Shown: positions 8,292-15,709 of the stretch, piece after piece
Layout of the letters: every line of letters begins with the position of its first letter
How positions within the stretch are numbered: the stretch's first letter is position 1
Source: an uncultured Lachnospiraceae bacterium
GTDB taxonomy: Bacteria; Bacillota; Clostridia; Lachnospirales; Lachnospiraceae
NCBI GenBank assembly: GCA_949738465.1
Contig: CATJBQ010000162.1
Location: 1-37,278, forward strand
Reading direction: 5' to 3'
Length of the DNA: 37,278 bases
Notes under the pieces: model-generated
The model's input: only the letters and a program-made list of their open reading frames with translations
Told to the model about the DNA's origin: nothing
The model's database searches: none
Translations under genes and position numbers: made by a program

Positions 8292-8349
8292 TTGGCGTTT
8301 TCCCAAATTCTACTACCAGCTTTTCCTTTTTTTTGGTCATTATTCATAG

Positions 8350-8378
8350 TTGTTCTAAGGCGGGTTTTGTGCTATGAT
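8350..8378 (+). promoter_or_regulatory. Promoter of the tetR gene
   Basis: TTGTTC (8350-8355) and TATGAT (8373-8378) are separated by 17 bases and lie 46 bases before the tetR start codon. No copy of the TCGACC palindrome overlaps it, so autoregulation would have to act from the operators about 60 bp away. Confidence 0.6.
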
Positions 8379-8424
8379 TTTTGTATCTATCTACAACAAG
8401 AAATGATTACGGAGAGTGACTGCT

Positions 8425-9042
8425 ATGCCGGACTTGAAAAAATACGACAGAATTTTAGATGCGCTCCAGCAGCTCCTGGAGGATGAGACCATACAGAATA
8501 TTTCTGTAAGCGATATTGCCAGAAAGGCGCAGATGGGAAAGGGAAGCATCTATTACTACTTCCCCTCCAAGGAGGCGATCTTAGACGCTTTGGTGGAGCG
8601 GAATTACGAAGCGCCTTTAAGCACCGCCAAGAACCTGGCGGCCCGCACGGAGATTTCCCCCTTTACCAGGATGGCTATGATCCTGCAGGCCTGCCGCAAT
8701 TCCTCCGCCGCCTTCCTGCGCCACAACAGCGACGAGGCCACCGTAACCACCGCCCAGGATTCCGCCTTTCTCCACCAGAAATACATGAACCATCTGATCT
8801 CGGAATTAAAGCCGGATCTGACGGAGATCATCAGACAGGGCATCGACGCCGGTGAGATTCATTTTGAGTACCCCGCCGCGCTGGCGGAGATTGTGTTGAT
8901 CGTGCTGGCGGTAAAGCTCAACCATACCTTCCTCTCCGCCACCGCCGAGGACTCGGAGGAGACCATCCGGGGGCTCATCGCCCTGCTGGAGCGGGGAACC
9001 GGGGTGCCCACGGGAGTGCTGAATTATCTGGCGGTTCCTTAG
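8425..9042 (+). CDS. TetR/AcrR-family transcriptional regulator
   Basis: A 205-residue protein with a TetR N-terminus: NISVSDIARKAQMGKGSIYYYFPSKEAIL, summarised here as helix-turn-helix at about residues 24-52 with the hallmark GSIYYYF. A divergent all-helical ligand-binding domain follows. ATG at 8425 is preferred; a GTG at 8416 is open but too close to GGAG (8411-8414). It is divergent from the SCP2/condensation operon, whose promoter carries two TetR-type palindromes. It is therefore the probable local repressor, likely sensing an acyl compound (inference). The stop codon TAG at 9040-9042 lies inside the terminal repeat of the 164-bp element that follows, so the original C-terminus may have been altered by its insertion. 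Confidence 0.9.
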   Translation: MPDLKKYDRILDALQQLLEDETIQNISVSDIARKAQMGKGSIYYYFPSKEAILDALVERNYEAPLSTAKNLAARTEISPFTRMAMILQACRNSSAAFLRHNSDEATVTTAQDSAFLHQKYMNHLISELKPDLTEIIRQGIDAGEIHFEYPAALAEIVLIVLAVKLNHTFLSATAEDSEETIRGLIALLERGTGVPTGVLNYLAVP

Positions 9043-9203
9043 AGCGTGTTTGAAAATTGCTTTCTGCCGGATGTATTCCACAAATTGTGGGAGATTTGTG
9101 CCAAATAAGGGAGGCGTAGCGGGCTACGTTGACCGCATTTGGTGCAAATATACCGCAAAGTGGGGGATGCAGACGGTGGGAATGAATTTTCAAACACGCT
9201 CTA
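9040..9203. mobile_element. MITE-like 164-bp inverted-repeat element
   Basis: Perfect 19-bp terminal inverted repeats TAGAGCGTGTTTGAAAATT lie at 9040-9058 and, in reverse, 9185-9203. The interior is itself an imperfect palindrome centred on CGTAGCGGGCTACG (about 9115-9128), so the whole element can fold into one long hairpin. It has no credible gene. The outer TA is compatible with a TA target duplication but this is not proven. It sits exactly at the end of tetR and 26 bases from the end of the convergent lipoprotein gene. The structure suggests a non-autonomous miniature element mobilised by a transposase elsewhere. Confidence 0.75.
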
Positions 9204-9228
9204 GTATTTGCTGTACTAAGGGGGCGCT

Positions 9229-9636
9229 TCAAGGTACAGGCAGATCCAGCATCTGTAAAATGGGGTCAAAATATCTTTCTTCCGTAACATATTGATGGCC
9301 ATTTGTCACAAGAAAGCTTGAATCCAGCATAACATCGACTGCTTCTCCGTTCACAATAAAATCAAACATATGCCCACCTTGACGATAATCCTCCGGATCC
9401 AACATTTCATATTCTCCGTTCTTAAGAATTAGAAGTATCGCCTGAATGGTATCAGGATCCGTATAAGTGGTTATGGTCTCATCAAATGCATAATGAACGA
9501 TTGCCGTTGTATCCTGGAAGAAGTTGTCCGGAAAAATCCCGGAAACATCATACGTTTTCGTGTGGCCCTTCCCGGTGCATCCGCATAAATAGATGATACA
9601 AATAGTGGTAAAAACAGCAAGCATTGATTTTTTCAT
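9229..9636 (-). CDS. Predicted small lipoprotein
   Basis: A 135-residue protein with a lipoprotein signal peptide: MKKSMLAVF followed by a hydrophobic stretch and the lipobox LCGC with Cys20 as the lipidation site. The mature part, about 115 residues, is acidic with alternating beta-like segments and no recognised catalytic motif. GAGGAG lies before the ATG. Codon use is clearly more AT-rich than in neighbouring genes, which suggests recent acquisition. It has its own promoter (9821-9850) and a leader of about 180 bases. A possible 26-codon upstream reading frame overlaps its start codon. The function is unknown; the lipidation call is good. Confidence 0.75.
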   Translation of the reverse strand: MKKSMLAVFTTICIIYLCGCTGKGHTKTYDVSGIFPDNFFQDTTAIVHYAFDETITTYTDPDTIQAILLILKNGEYEMLDPEDYRQGGHMFDFIVNGEAVDVMLDSSFLVTNGHQYVTEERYFDPILQMLDLPVP

Positions 9637-9713
9637 GATGTTTTATCTCCTCGGTCCATATGCTTCATTATATTGAGACAAGCTCTTTGACCAGATCCAT
9701 GTTTATGATTCAT
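9633..9713 (-). CDS. Possible 26-residue leader peptide overlapping the lipoprotein start
   Basis: ATG at 9713 opens a frame of 26 codons, beginning MNHKHGSGQRACLNIMKHM, and ends in a TGA that overlaps the lipoprotein ATG (ATGA arrangement). A strong GGGAGGTG lies 13 bases upstream of the ATG, rather far for a ribosome binding site. The overlap suggests translational coupling if it is translated. It is short enough to occur by chance. Confidence 0.3.
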   Translation of the reverse strand: MNHKHGSGQRACLNIMKHMDRGDKTS

Positions 9714-9820
9714 ACCACAATGGAAACACCTCCCTCTGGATTTCGTTATTGCAATAAAATCGTGTCAATGTATACAACATCAAGCCGGACACGATAATGC
9801 ATCTGCCTGTGATTGCTTAT

Positions 9821-9850
9821 ATAATACATTACATTTTATGTATTTGTCAA
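9821..9850 (-). promoter_or_regulatory. Promoter for the lipoprotein gene
   Basis: On the minus strand a perfect TTGACA (9850-9845) is 18 bases from TATTAT (9826-9821) in an AT-rich stretch. The predicted transcript has a leader of roughly 180 bases before the lipoprotein start. The rest of 9637-10001 (about 365 bases) shows only this, the possible leader peptide, and the promoter at 9934-9962. Confidence 0.6.
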
Positions 9851-9933
9851 TATTTTTCTGAATAATGAACTATATTTCAGAAAAATGTCAGTAAAATATA
9901 AGATAATGTTAAAAGCAATCGCTGGAAAAATGA

Positions 9934-9962
9934 TAGACTTTGTCGTCCAATTACGGTATACT
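9934..9962 (+). promoter_or_regulatory. Promoter of the 65-residue protein gene
   Basis: TAGACT (9934-9939), 17 bases, TATACT (9957-9962), about 40 bases before a strong ribosome binding site GGGAGGTGA. Confidence 0.5.
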
Positions 9963-10001
9963 AAGGCCAATACAAAGTGTGTCTCATAATTGGGAGGTGA
10001 C

Positions 10002-10196
10002 ATGATGCCTGATAACGGTGCGATTATCAGAGATGCAATCAACGATTTCCAAAAAGTACAGCGGCACATGCTTTTGGCAAAAGAAGAAAATGCAGTAAAG
10101 ACTTACGAGGATCTGAAGGAAGATTACATTTCCTTAAAAGCATTATTAACAAGTATGGGTGTAAACCTAACGGAACTTGACAAGATTAAAGAATAA
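10002..10196 (+). CDS. Small conserved-looking helical protein, unknown function
   Basis: A 64-residue (from 10002) or 63-residue (from 10005) charged, helical protein ending SMGVNLTELDKIKE. Two adjacent ATG codons follow a strong GGGAGGTGA at a proper distance, and a promoter lies upstream. An earlier TTG at 9990 would precede the binding site and is rejected. There is no signal peptide, membrane segment or known motif. It converges on another small gene at 10276-10452, and both share the hairpin at 10241-10273. I do not recognise the family. Confidence 0.65.
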   Translation: MMPDNGAIIRDAINDFQKVQRHMLLAKEENAVKTYEDLKEDYISLKALLTSMGVNLTELDKIKE

Positions 10197-10240
10197 AACG
10201 GAAGCAATGTCAATTCCTTAAGAAGGAAAGATGCAATAAA

Positions 10241-10273
10241 GGAAAAGGAGTGCCATTTCCAGCACTCCTTTCC
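10241..10273. terminator. Shared hairpin terminator between two small genes
   Basis: GGAAAAGGAGTGC (10241-10253) pairs with GCACTCCTTTCC (10262-10273), with an 8-base loop. Read on the minus strand it runs into CCTTTTCCTTTATT. It begins 45 bases after the plus-strand gene and 3 bases after the minus-strand gene, so it can serve both, better on the minus strand. Confidence 0.65.
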
Positions 10274-10275
10274 GG

Positions 10276-10452
10276 TTATTCTGATTGGATCGGCGGTTTT
10301 TGATAAAGCTTACGCTCCACAAATTTCTTTTCAATTGCAAGTTGTTTTTTCACCGCCTCAATGTTGTTGTCCTCGATTACCATTTCCAACCGTTCAATTA
10401 ATTCAAGCTGATCAAGCAGATAACCATTATACTCTTTTTCATTATTTGGCAT
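10276..10452 (-). CDS. Small coiled-coil protein, unknown function
   Basis: A 58-residue protein starting MPNNEKEYNGYLLDQLELIE and ending KPPIQSE. It is highly charged and helical, with heptad-like leucines. GGAGGAG lies 8 bases before the ATG at 10452. A promoter with TACAAT is upstream and a hairpin terminator directly follows the stop, so this is a complete small transcription unit. It is AT-rich like the lipoprotein and the 64-residue gene nearby, unlike the GC-rich flanks. No family was recognised. Confidence 0.65.
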   Translation of the reverse strand: MPNNEKEYNGYLLDQLELIERLEMVIEDNNIEAVKKQLAIEKKFVERKLYQKPPIQSE

Positions 10453-10502
10453 ATCCTTTTCTCCTCCATTCTGCAGGCAAGAAGTGTCTTTGTGATGCCT
10501 TT

Positions 10503-10531
10503 ATTGTATCACATTTCCGGTATGGTTTCTA
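10503..10531 (-). promoter_or_regulatory. Promoter of the 58-residue protein gene
   Basis: On the minus strand TAGAAA (10531-10526), 17 bases, TACAAT (10508-10503). The TG at -15/-14 gives an extended -10 (TGATACAAT). Confidence 0.5.
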
Positions 10532-10560
10532 TATTTATCTATACAATTTTTCTGTGAAAC

Positions 10561-11802
10561 CTACCCCTTCACCACACCCACCGTCTTCAATCTGCGTACC
10601 GGCGTCACCAGGTCCGTCTGCCGGGCCATCACCTGTTCGATATCCTTGTAGGCAAAGCGGCACTCCTCCGCCACGTCGTTCTTCTTGCGTTTGCCCAGCA
10701 CCACGCCCTGCTCCCGCAGGTCCAGAATCACCTTCTCTATGGAAAATTCCTTCATGGCCCCACTGCGGGAATAGCTTCTGCCGGCGCCGTGGGAGGAGGT
10801 GCAGAAGGACTCGGGGTTTCCCTTCCCCTCCACCACGTAGCTGTAAGAGCCCATGGCTCCCGGGATCACCGCCAGCTCGCCCTCCCGGACCCGGGTTGCG
10901 CCTTTTCTGTGCACCCAGACATTTTCCCCATAATGGTTCTCCAAAGCCGCGTAATTGTGATGGCAGTTGATCTCCTGCCCAAACTCCACCGAAAGACCCG
11001 CATGCTTTCCGATCAGCTCCGCCACAATCCCGCAGGTTACCTCCAGCATCCTGGCCCGGTTTTCGAAGGCGTAATCCATGGCAAGACGCATCCAGCGGAT
11101 GTACTGCTCTCCCTCCGGCATGGATACCGGCAGGAACGCCAGGGCATATTCCTCCGGCACCTGGCTGTACCACCGGCGGTTCAGCTCCCTTGCCTTATTG
11201 TGAAAATAATCACAAACTGCCTTGCCCAGGTGACGGCTGCCGGAGTGGATCATCAGGCACAGATATCCTTCCGTGTCCTCCTGAAGCTCAATGAAATGGT
11301 TGCCGCCTCCTAAGCTTCCCACCTGGAAATAGCCGTCCTCGATCAGAGGCAGAAGCTCCCCGTCGGGCTCATATTTTTCCAGCTCCTGCCGGGCTCTGTC
11401 CAGAACCTCCGACGCCTGGGGCTTTTTATAGCGCTCCGTATTGAGCGGGATCGCCCGCATGATGTTGCCGATCATGGACTGGATCAGGCTGCCGTTTCCC
11501 GTCTGGATGCCCTGGATTTCCTCCAGGCGGATATTGGTGGGGATAAAATCCATGCCGCAGCCGATGTCCACGCCCACCGCATTGGGAATCACCACATCCT
11601 TGAGGGCAAGCACGCCGCCGATGGGCATTCCCTTGCCCGCGTGGGTATCCGGCATCAGGCAGACGCACATATGTACGAAGGGGAGCCGGGACAGATGATA
11701 GGCCTGCTCCAGACAATTTTCGTCCAGACAGCTCATATCCTCCAGCCAGACCTTCAGGGGAAACCTTGTATTCTCGTTATACAGTACAAACATCTCTCTC
11801 AT
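10561..11802 (-). CDS. rtcB: RtcB-family RNA ligase
   Basis: A 413-residue, full-length RtcB. It contains CLMPDTHAGKGMPIGGV, the metal motif GVDIGCGM (77-84), GGGNHFIE (165-172), HSGSR (186-190), HHNYA (281-285), HRKGAT and SSHGAGR with His338, the residue expected to be guanylylated. RtcB joins 2',3'-cyclic phosphate or 3'-phosphate RNA ends to 5'-OH ends with GTP and Mn2+, repairing RNA cut by toxins or nucleases. The start is 11802 or the ATG at 11793, which is better spaced from GAGG. It is divergent from two WYL regulators, with a TATAAT box at 11843-11838 but no convincing -35, which suggests activator dependence. No RtcA cyclase or archease gene is adjacent. Confidence 0.95.
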   Translation of the reverse strand: MREMFVLYNENTRFPLKVWLEDMSCLDENCLEQAYHLSRLPFVHMCVCLMPDTHAGKGMPIGGVLALKDVVIPNAVGVDIGCGMDFIPTNIRLEEIQGIQTGNGSLIQSMIGNIMRAIPLNTERYKKPQASEVLDRARQELEKYEPDGELLPLIEDGYFQVGSLGGGNHFIELQEDTEGYLCLMIHSGSRHLGKAVCDYFHNKARELNRRWYSQVPEEYALAFLPVSMPEGEQYIRWMRLAMDYAFENRARMLEVTCGIVAELIGKHAGLSVEFGQEINCHHNYAALENHYGENVWVHRKGATRVREGELAVIPGAMGSYSYVVEGKGNPESFCTSSHGAGRSYSRSGAMKEFSIEKVILDLREQGVVLGKRKKNDVAEECRFAYKDIEQVMARQTDLVTPVRRLKTVGVVKG

Positions 11803-11837
11803 CCTCTCTTTCTTTTTCCTGTCGGGTTGATACGTTT

Positions 11838-11843
11838 ATTATA
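11838..11843 (-). promoter_or_regulatory. -10 box of rtcB
   Basis: A perfect TATAAT on the minus strand lies 36 bases before the first rtcB ATG. The hexamers 16-18 bases upstream do not resemble TTGACA, as expected for a promoter needing an activator. No sigma-54 element was seen. Confidence 0.45.
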
Positions 11844-11896
11844 GACAGGATTTTCCAGAACATCATTTCAAAAAAGGTGCGAGCTTTCCATTTTCA

Positions 11897-11925
11897 TTGT
11901 AGGATCCGATAGAGTATGATATGAT
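11897..11925 (+). promoter_or_regulatory. Promoter of the WYL gene pair
   Basis: TTGTAG (11897-11902), 17 bases, TATGAT (11920-11925), 42 bases before the preferred start at 11968. Confidence 0.55.
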
Positions 11926-11967
11926 AAATATAAAATTCAAATGCAAAATTCCAAAGAGGTGAAAAAA

Positions 11968-13218
11968 ATGTCCGACTTCCAGGAGCTGGTCAAAAGCTTC
12001 CCCAAAATAAGAGAATATGTCCGGGATTTTTTCGTCTACGGCTTTAAGACCCGGCAGGATTTTACGGAAAAAAGCCCCCGTACCTACGACAACCAGCGTA
12101 GGCGTTTGGAAAGCTGGCTGATGCCTTTCATCCGGCGGGATTATGTGCCGGAGGGCTCCAACATTTCCCTGGCCATCGACAGCAACCTTCTGGACACCAA
12201 TCCCCTGTTCCAGGTCTGGAAAACCAGGAGCTTTACCGACAACGATATCGTGCTGCATTTTCTGATCCTGGACCTTCTTGGACAGGGCGGGGCGCTGACA
12301 GCGGAGGAGATTACCGACGGTCTGCTGACCAGTTACGAGGCACTATTTGACGTTCAGATCGTCCGGCGCAAGTGCAATGCATATACAAAAGAAGGGCTGC
12401 TTGAGAAGCGGACTTCCAGAAAAAAGGTGGTATACAGGCTGGATACCACCCTGGCACGCTGGATCCAGGGGCAGGAGGAGATCCTGGATGCGCTGGATTT
12501 TTACCAGATGGCCGGCTGCTTTGGCATTGTGGGAAATGTGCTGGCCCAGCAGATGGACCATCAAAACCACACCTTCCGGGTAAAGCACAGCTTTTTCGTC
12601 CATACCCTGGAGGATGAGATTTTACTGGTCCTTCTGGAGGCCATGAACCGGAAATCCCTGGTGGAGCTGACCTTAAAAAGCCCCGGGAGAGACCGCCCGG
12701 CCACCGCCGTCTGCGTCCCGCTGCAGATTTTTGCCAGTACCCGCAGCGGCCGCCGTTTTCTCTGCGGCTATGTGACAAAAAGCCGCCGCTTCACCTGTTT
12801 CCGCTTAGACTCCGTCAAAAGCGTGGTCATTTCAGAGACAGCGGAGGATTACGACGGGCTGCTCTCCTCCCTTCTGAAAAACCGCCGCTATCTCTGGGGC
12901 GTCTCCTTCCAAAACGAGGAGGGACACCACCTGGATACCCTTGTCATGACCCTTAAGATCCAGGAGCCGGAGGAGGATTTTATTGTGGAGCGTCTGGTAC
13001 GGGAGGGCCGGGGCGGAATCGTTCTGCGCAAGGCTCCCGGCATCTGGGTTTACGAGATCCAGGTCTTCGACTGCCAGGAGCTGCTGCCCTGGATCCGCAC
13101 CTTTACCGGCCGGATTCTCTCCCTTTCCTGCAGCGCAAAATCGGTGGAGGAATGCTTTTACCGGGATCTTTCTACCATGTACCACAAATACCGGCTGGAT
13201 AGGACTTCCCAGCAATAA
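11968..13218 (+). CDS. WYL-domain transcriptional regulator 1
   Basis: A 416-residue protein. The N-terminal 150 residues are helical and contain a winged-helix-like part (EITDGLLTSYEALFDVQIVRRK region with KEGLLEKRTSRKKVVYRL). The central part, around residues 225-280, has a WYL-type Sm-like fold (RKSLVELTLKS, ...ICVPLQIF..., GRRFLCGYVTKSRRFTCFRLD), where the motif reads RFLCGY. A C-terminal extension follows. WYL domains bind small ligands or nucleic acid and control DNA binding. An in-frame ATG lies at 11941, but AGAGGTG directly before 11968 selects the latter. It is followed 19 bases later by a second WYL gene and is divergent from rtcB. The pair probably works as a heteromer regulating rtcB (inference). 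Confidence 0.8.
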   Translation: MSDFQELVKSFPKIREYVRDFFVYGFKTRQDFTEKSPRTYDNQRRRLESWLMPFIRRDYVPEGSNISLAIDSNLLDTNPLFQVWKTRSFTDNDIVLHFLILDLLGQGGALTAEEITDGLLTSYEALFDVQIVRRKCNAYTKEGLLEKRTSRKKVVYRLDTTLARWIQGQEEILDALDFYQMAGCFGIVGNVLAQQMDHQNHTFRVKHSFFVHTLEDEILLVLLEAMNRKSLVELTLKSPGRDRPATAVCVPLQIFASTRSGRRFLCGYVTKSRRFTCFRLDSVKSVVISETAEDYDGLLSSLLKNRRYLWGVSFQNEEGHHLDTLVMTLKIQEPEEDFIVERLVREGRGGIVLRKAPGIWVYEIQVFDCQELLPWIRTFTGRILSLSCSAKSVEECFYRDLSTMYHKYRLDRTSQQ

Positions 13219-13237
13219 ACAACAGGAGAACAACATT

Positions 13238-14218
13238 ATGGATCTTTTTTCAGAAATCTATAGCTGCTACTACCAGGTGATGCGGCATCTGTTATGCAGC
13301 CCCCATGCCTTAAGTCTCTCCGATATCCGCCGCCAGATCGGGGCGGAGGGCTTTGAGGAAAGCCTGCTGGCCATCATCCCCAAGATTACGGAGGGCACCT
13401 GGAACTTGTTTGAACGCTGTGACGGGCTTTATTATCCCCGGATTTCTTCCGGATTCCTAACGCCCCTTACCGCCTTGGAGCGCGCTTACCTGAAAGCCCT
13501 TCTGGCAGATCCAAGGATCGGGCTGTTTCTGCGGCAGGAACAGCAAAACACGCTTGAAGAACTGCTAAAGGACACCGCTCCCTTATGGCGGCCGGAGCAG
13601 TTTTACGATTTTGACCGGTTCACCGACGGGGATCCCTATACGGACGAAACCTACCGCCGCCATTTCCAGACGATGCTTTTTGCCCAGAAGCACCGGCGCT
13701 ATGTGGAGATCGACTATACCTCCCCCAAAGGAAAACGCCTCCACCACCGCTACCTCCCGGCCCGGCTGGAGTATTCCGCCAAAAACGACAAGTTCCGCCT
13801 GCTGGCCCTTAAGCACACCAGGGACAACCGTCTGCGGCTGGAGATTCTGAACCTTTCCCGGATGCAGACGGTCCTTCTGACCGATAAAACCTCCGCCGCC
13901 CCGGCAGACATAAACGCTATGATCCGCCGTTCCTACTACAAGGAGCCGCTGACGCTGCACATCGTCAACCGGCGCAACGCCCTGGAGCGGGCCATGCTGC
14001 ATTTTGCGAATTATGAAAAAAATACCCGGAAATTGGATGAGGATACCTATGAATGCCGGATTTACTACAATGAAAGCATGGAAACCGAACTGGTGATCGA
14101 AGTCCTGTCCTTTGGCCCCATGCTTACGGTAACCGGAAACGCTCATTTTCTGGAGCTGATAAAGGACAGGCTCCGGCGGCAGATGTCCCTGGCCGCAGAA
14201 GCCGCTCCTTCCGGTTAA
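13238..14218 (+). CDS. WYL-domain transcriptional regulator 2
   Basis: A 326-residue protein starting MDLFSEIYSCYYQVM after AGGAGAA at 13223-13229. Residues about 1-90 are helical and HTH-like. Residues about 150-215 form the WYL core: HRRYVEIDYTSPKGKRL, RYLPARLEYSAKNDKFRLLA, RLEILNLSRM, matching the strand order of the family. A C-terminal WCX-like domain follows (ALERAMLHFANYEK, MTVTGNAH-like end). Its frame is open further upstream through the first WYL gene, but that is antisense-of-frame noise. The gene ends exactly one base before the stop of the convergent yitT-like gene, with no terminator between them. Confidence 0.85.
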   Translation: MDLFSEIYSCYYQVMRHLLCSPHALSLSDIRRQIGAEGFEESLLAIIPKITEGTWNLFERCDGLYYPRISSGFLTPLTALERAYLKALLADPRIGLFLRQEQQNTLEELLKDTAPLWRPEQFYDFDRFTDGDPYTDETYRRHFQTMLFAQKHRRYVEIDYTSPKGKRLHHRYLPARLEYSAKNDKFRLLALKHTRDNRLRLEILNLSRMQTVLLTDKTSAAPADINAMIRRSYYKEPLTLHIVNRRNALERAMLHFANYEKNTRKLDEDTYECRIYYNESMETELVIEVLSFGPMLTVTGNAHFLELIKDRLRRQMSLAAEAAPSG

Positions 14219-15178
14219 TTACGGATGGACATCGCTCTTGCCAGATCCACCTCCTGCCGGAACATTGTTGCTCTTGCCGGCAAAAACATCCGCAATCTCG
14301 GCGATGGATATGTAGGCGTTGTGGTCGACTTCACGGACAATATCCCGCATCTGCCGGATCTGGAACCGGTTGAGGATGATGTATACCACCGTCTTGGCCG
14401 TATCGGAATAATAACCGTGGGCGTCGATGGTGGTAATGCCGCAGGCAAAGGTCTCTGACAGCTCCCTGCAGATCTCATCCGGCTTCTCGGTAATGATGGT
14501 GGCCGCCTTGGAGCGGTCGATGCCCTCCACCAGAAAGTCCACGGTTTTTAAGGCCGCGCTGTAGGTCACAATGGAATACAGGGGCAGGATCCAGCTTCCC
14601 AGGGCAATGCCGCAGACCACATAGAGGGCCAGGTTGTAGACCATCACGAAGGTTCCCACCGTAAGGCCGATCCTCTTGGCAAAAATCACCGCCAGAACCT
14701 CGATGCCGTCCATGGCCCCGCCAAAATGGATGGCCAGGCCGCTGCCGATTCCCGAGATCACACCGCCAAAAAGCGCGCACAGCAGAAGGTCCGTCCCCGC
14801 TAAAGGCGACGCCATGCTCACATCCACCGGCAGCACATCCACAATCAAAAAGGTTCCCAGCGAATAAATCAGAACCGCATAAATGGCATAGATAGTAAAA
14901 ACCCACCCCTGCCGCTTTAATCCAAAAAGAAACAACGGCACGTTCAGCACCAGCAAAAACAGAGACAGGCTTAAGTAATCCGGCGTCACCTGGGAGAGAA
15001 AAATCGAAGTTCCCGAAATCCCGCTGTCATACAGGTTCACCGGGGCGATGAAAATATTGACGCCGATGGCGTTGACAATGCCTGCAAGGGTCAGGCCGAT
15101 AAAATTGATCCATTTTAATTTCTTTAAGCTGGAAAAATCCAGCTTTTTCGATGTCTTCTTTTTTGTTATTTTTTTCAC
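14219..15178 (-). CDS. YitT-family membrane protein
   Basis: A 319-residue protein. A very basic N-terminus (MKKITKKKTSKK) is followed by about five to six transmembrane segments (residues roughly 27-215). It includes GGVISGIGSGLAIHFGGAMDG, shortened here to the glycine-rich GVISGIGSGLAI segment typical of YitT/DUF161. The C-terminal cytoplasmic domain (about 220-300, ATIITEKPDEICREL, GITTIDAHGYYS, VDHNAYISIAEI) is DUF2179. Such proteins are conserved, poorly characterised inner-membrane proteins. The start is a GTG at 15178 behind CGGAGGAA. It lies 27 bases after ybaK in a two-gene operon. The C-terminal tail is glycine-rich. Confidence 0.88.
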   Translation of the reverse strand: MKKITKKKTSKKLDFSSLKKLKWINFIGLTLAGIVNAIGVNIFIAPVNLYDSGISGTSIFLSQVTPDYLSLSLFLLVLNVPLFLFGLKRQGWVFTIYAIYAVLIYSLGTFLIVDVLPVDVSMASPLAGTDLLLCALFGGVISGIGSGLAIHFGGAMDGIEVLAVIFAKRIGLTVGTFVMVYNLALYVVCGIALGSWILPLYSIVTYSAALKTVDFLVEGIDRSKAATIITEKPDEICRELSETFACGITTIDAHGYYSDTAKTVVYIILNRFQIRQMRDIVREVDHNAYISIAEIADVFAGKSNNVPAGGGSGKSDVHP

Positions 15179-15205
15179 AAAGTTCCTCCGTTTCCATTTT
15201 GCAGC

Positions 15206-15676
15206 TCATTCATATCCCTTGCATACATCCACCCACTCCAGATACCCGGAATGCTCCTCCAGCTCGGGAATGGTCAGCTCAATGGCGCTGTTGGAACTGC
15301 CGCAGGCCGGAAACATGGTCTCAAACCGTTTCATGGACACGTCCAGGTACACCTCTGTGCCCTCCTTCACAGCAAAGGGGCAGACGCCGCCCACCGCGTG
15401 GCCCACCAGCTCCTCCACCTGCTGGGGAGATAACATTTTCGCCTTGGTGTGGAACCGGGCCTTGTATTTCGTATTGTCCACCTTGGCGTCCCCGGCGGCC
15501 ACCACCAGAATGGCGTGATCCTCCACCAGAAAGGACAGCGTCTTGGCAATCCGGGCCGGATCACAGCTTAAGGCTGCAGCAGCCAGCTCCACCGTGGCGC
15601 TGGACACCTCAAATTCCTGGATTCTATTTTCCATATTACAGCTTTTAAAATAGGCTCTTACTCGTTCAATTGACAT
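15206..15676 (-). CDS. YbaK/EbsC-family aminoacyl-tRNA deacylase
   Basis: A 156-residue protein of the INS/YbaK fold. It has CDPARIAKTLSFLV with the conserved lysine, ILVVAAGDAKVDNTKYK, VGHAVGGVCPFAV and the C-terminal ELTIPEL. Members hydrolyse mischarged tRNAs such as Cys-tRNA(Pro) or Ala-tRNA(Pro). The frame is open to 15832, but GAGGAG six bases before the ATG at 15676 fixes the start. It is the first gene of the ybaK-yitT operon. The exact tRNA specificity cannot be told from the sequence. Confidence 0.9.
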   Translation of the reverse strand: MSIERVRAYFKSCNMENRIQEFEVSSATVELAAAALSCDPARIAKTLSFLVEDHAILVVAAGDAKVDNTKYKARFHTKAKMLSPQQVEELVGHAVGGVCPFAVKEGTEVYLDVSMKRFETMFPACGSSNSAIELTIPELEEHSGYLEWVDVCKGYE

Positions 15677-15709
15677 TTTCTTCTCCTCGATTGTTTTTAT
15701 TTTAGGAAC

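Noticed and set aside
9050-9295. 81-codon frame inside the inverted-repeat element
   Set aside because: The start lies in the terminal repeat without a ribosome site, and the product crosses the element and the antisense lipoprotein end.
12983-13237. N-terminal extension of the second WYL protein into the first WYL gene
   Set aside because: Out-of-frame reading of the upstream gene; the ATG at 13238 has its own binding site.
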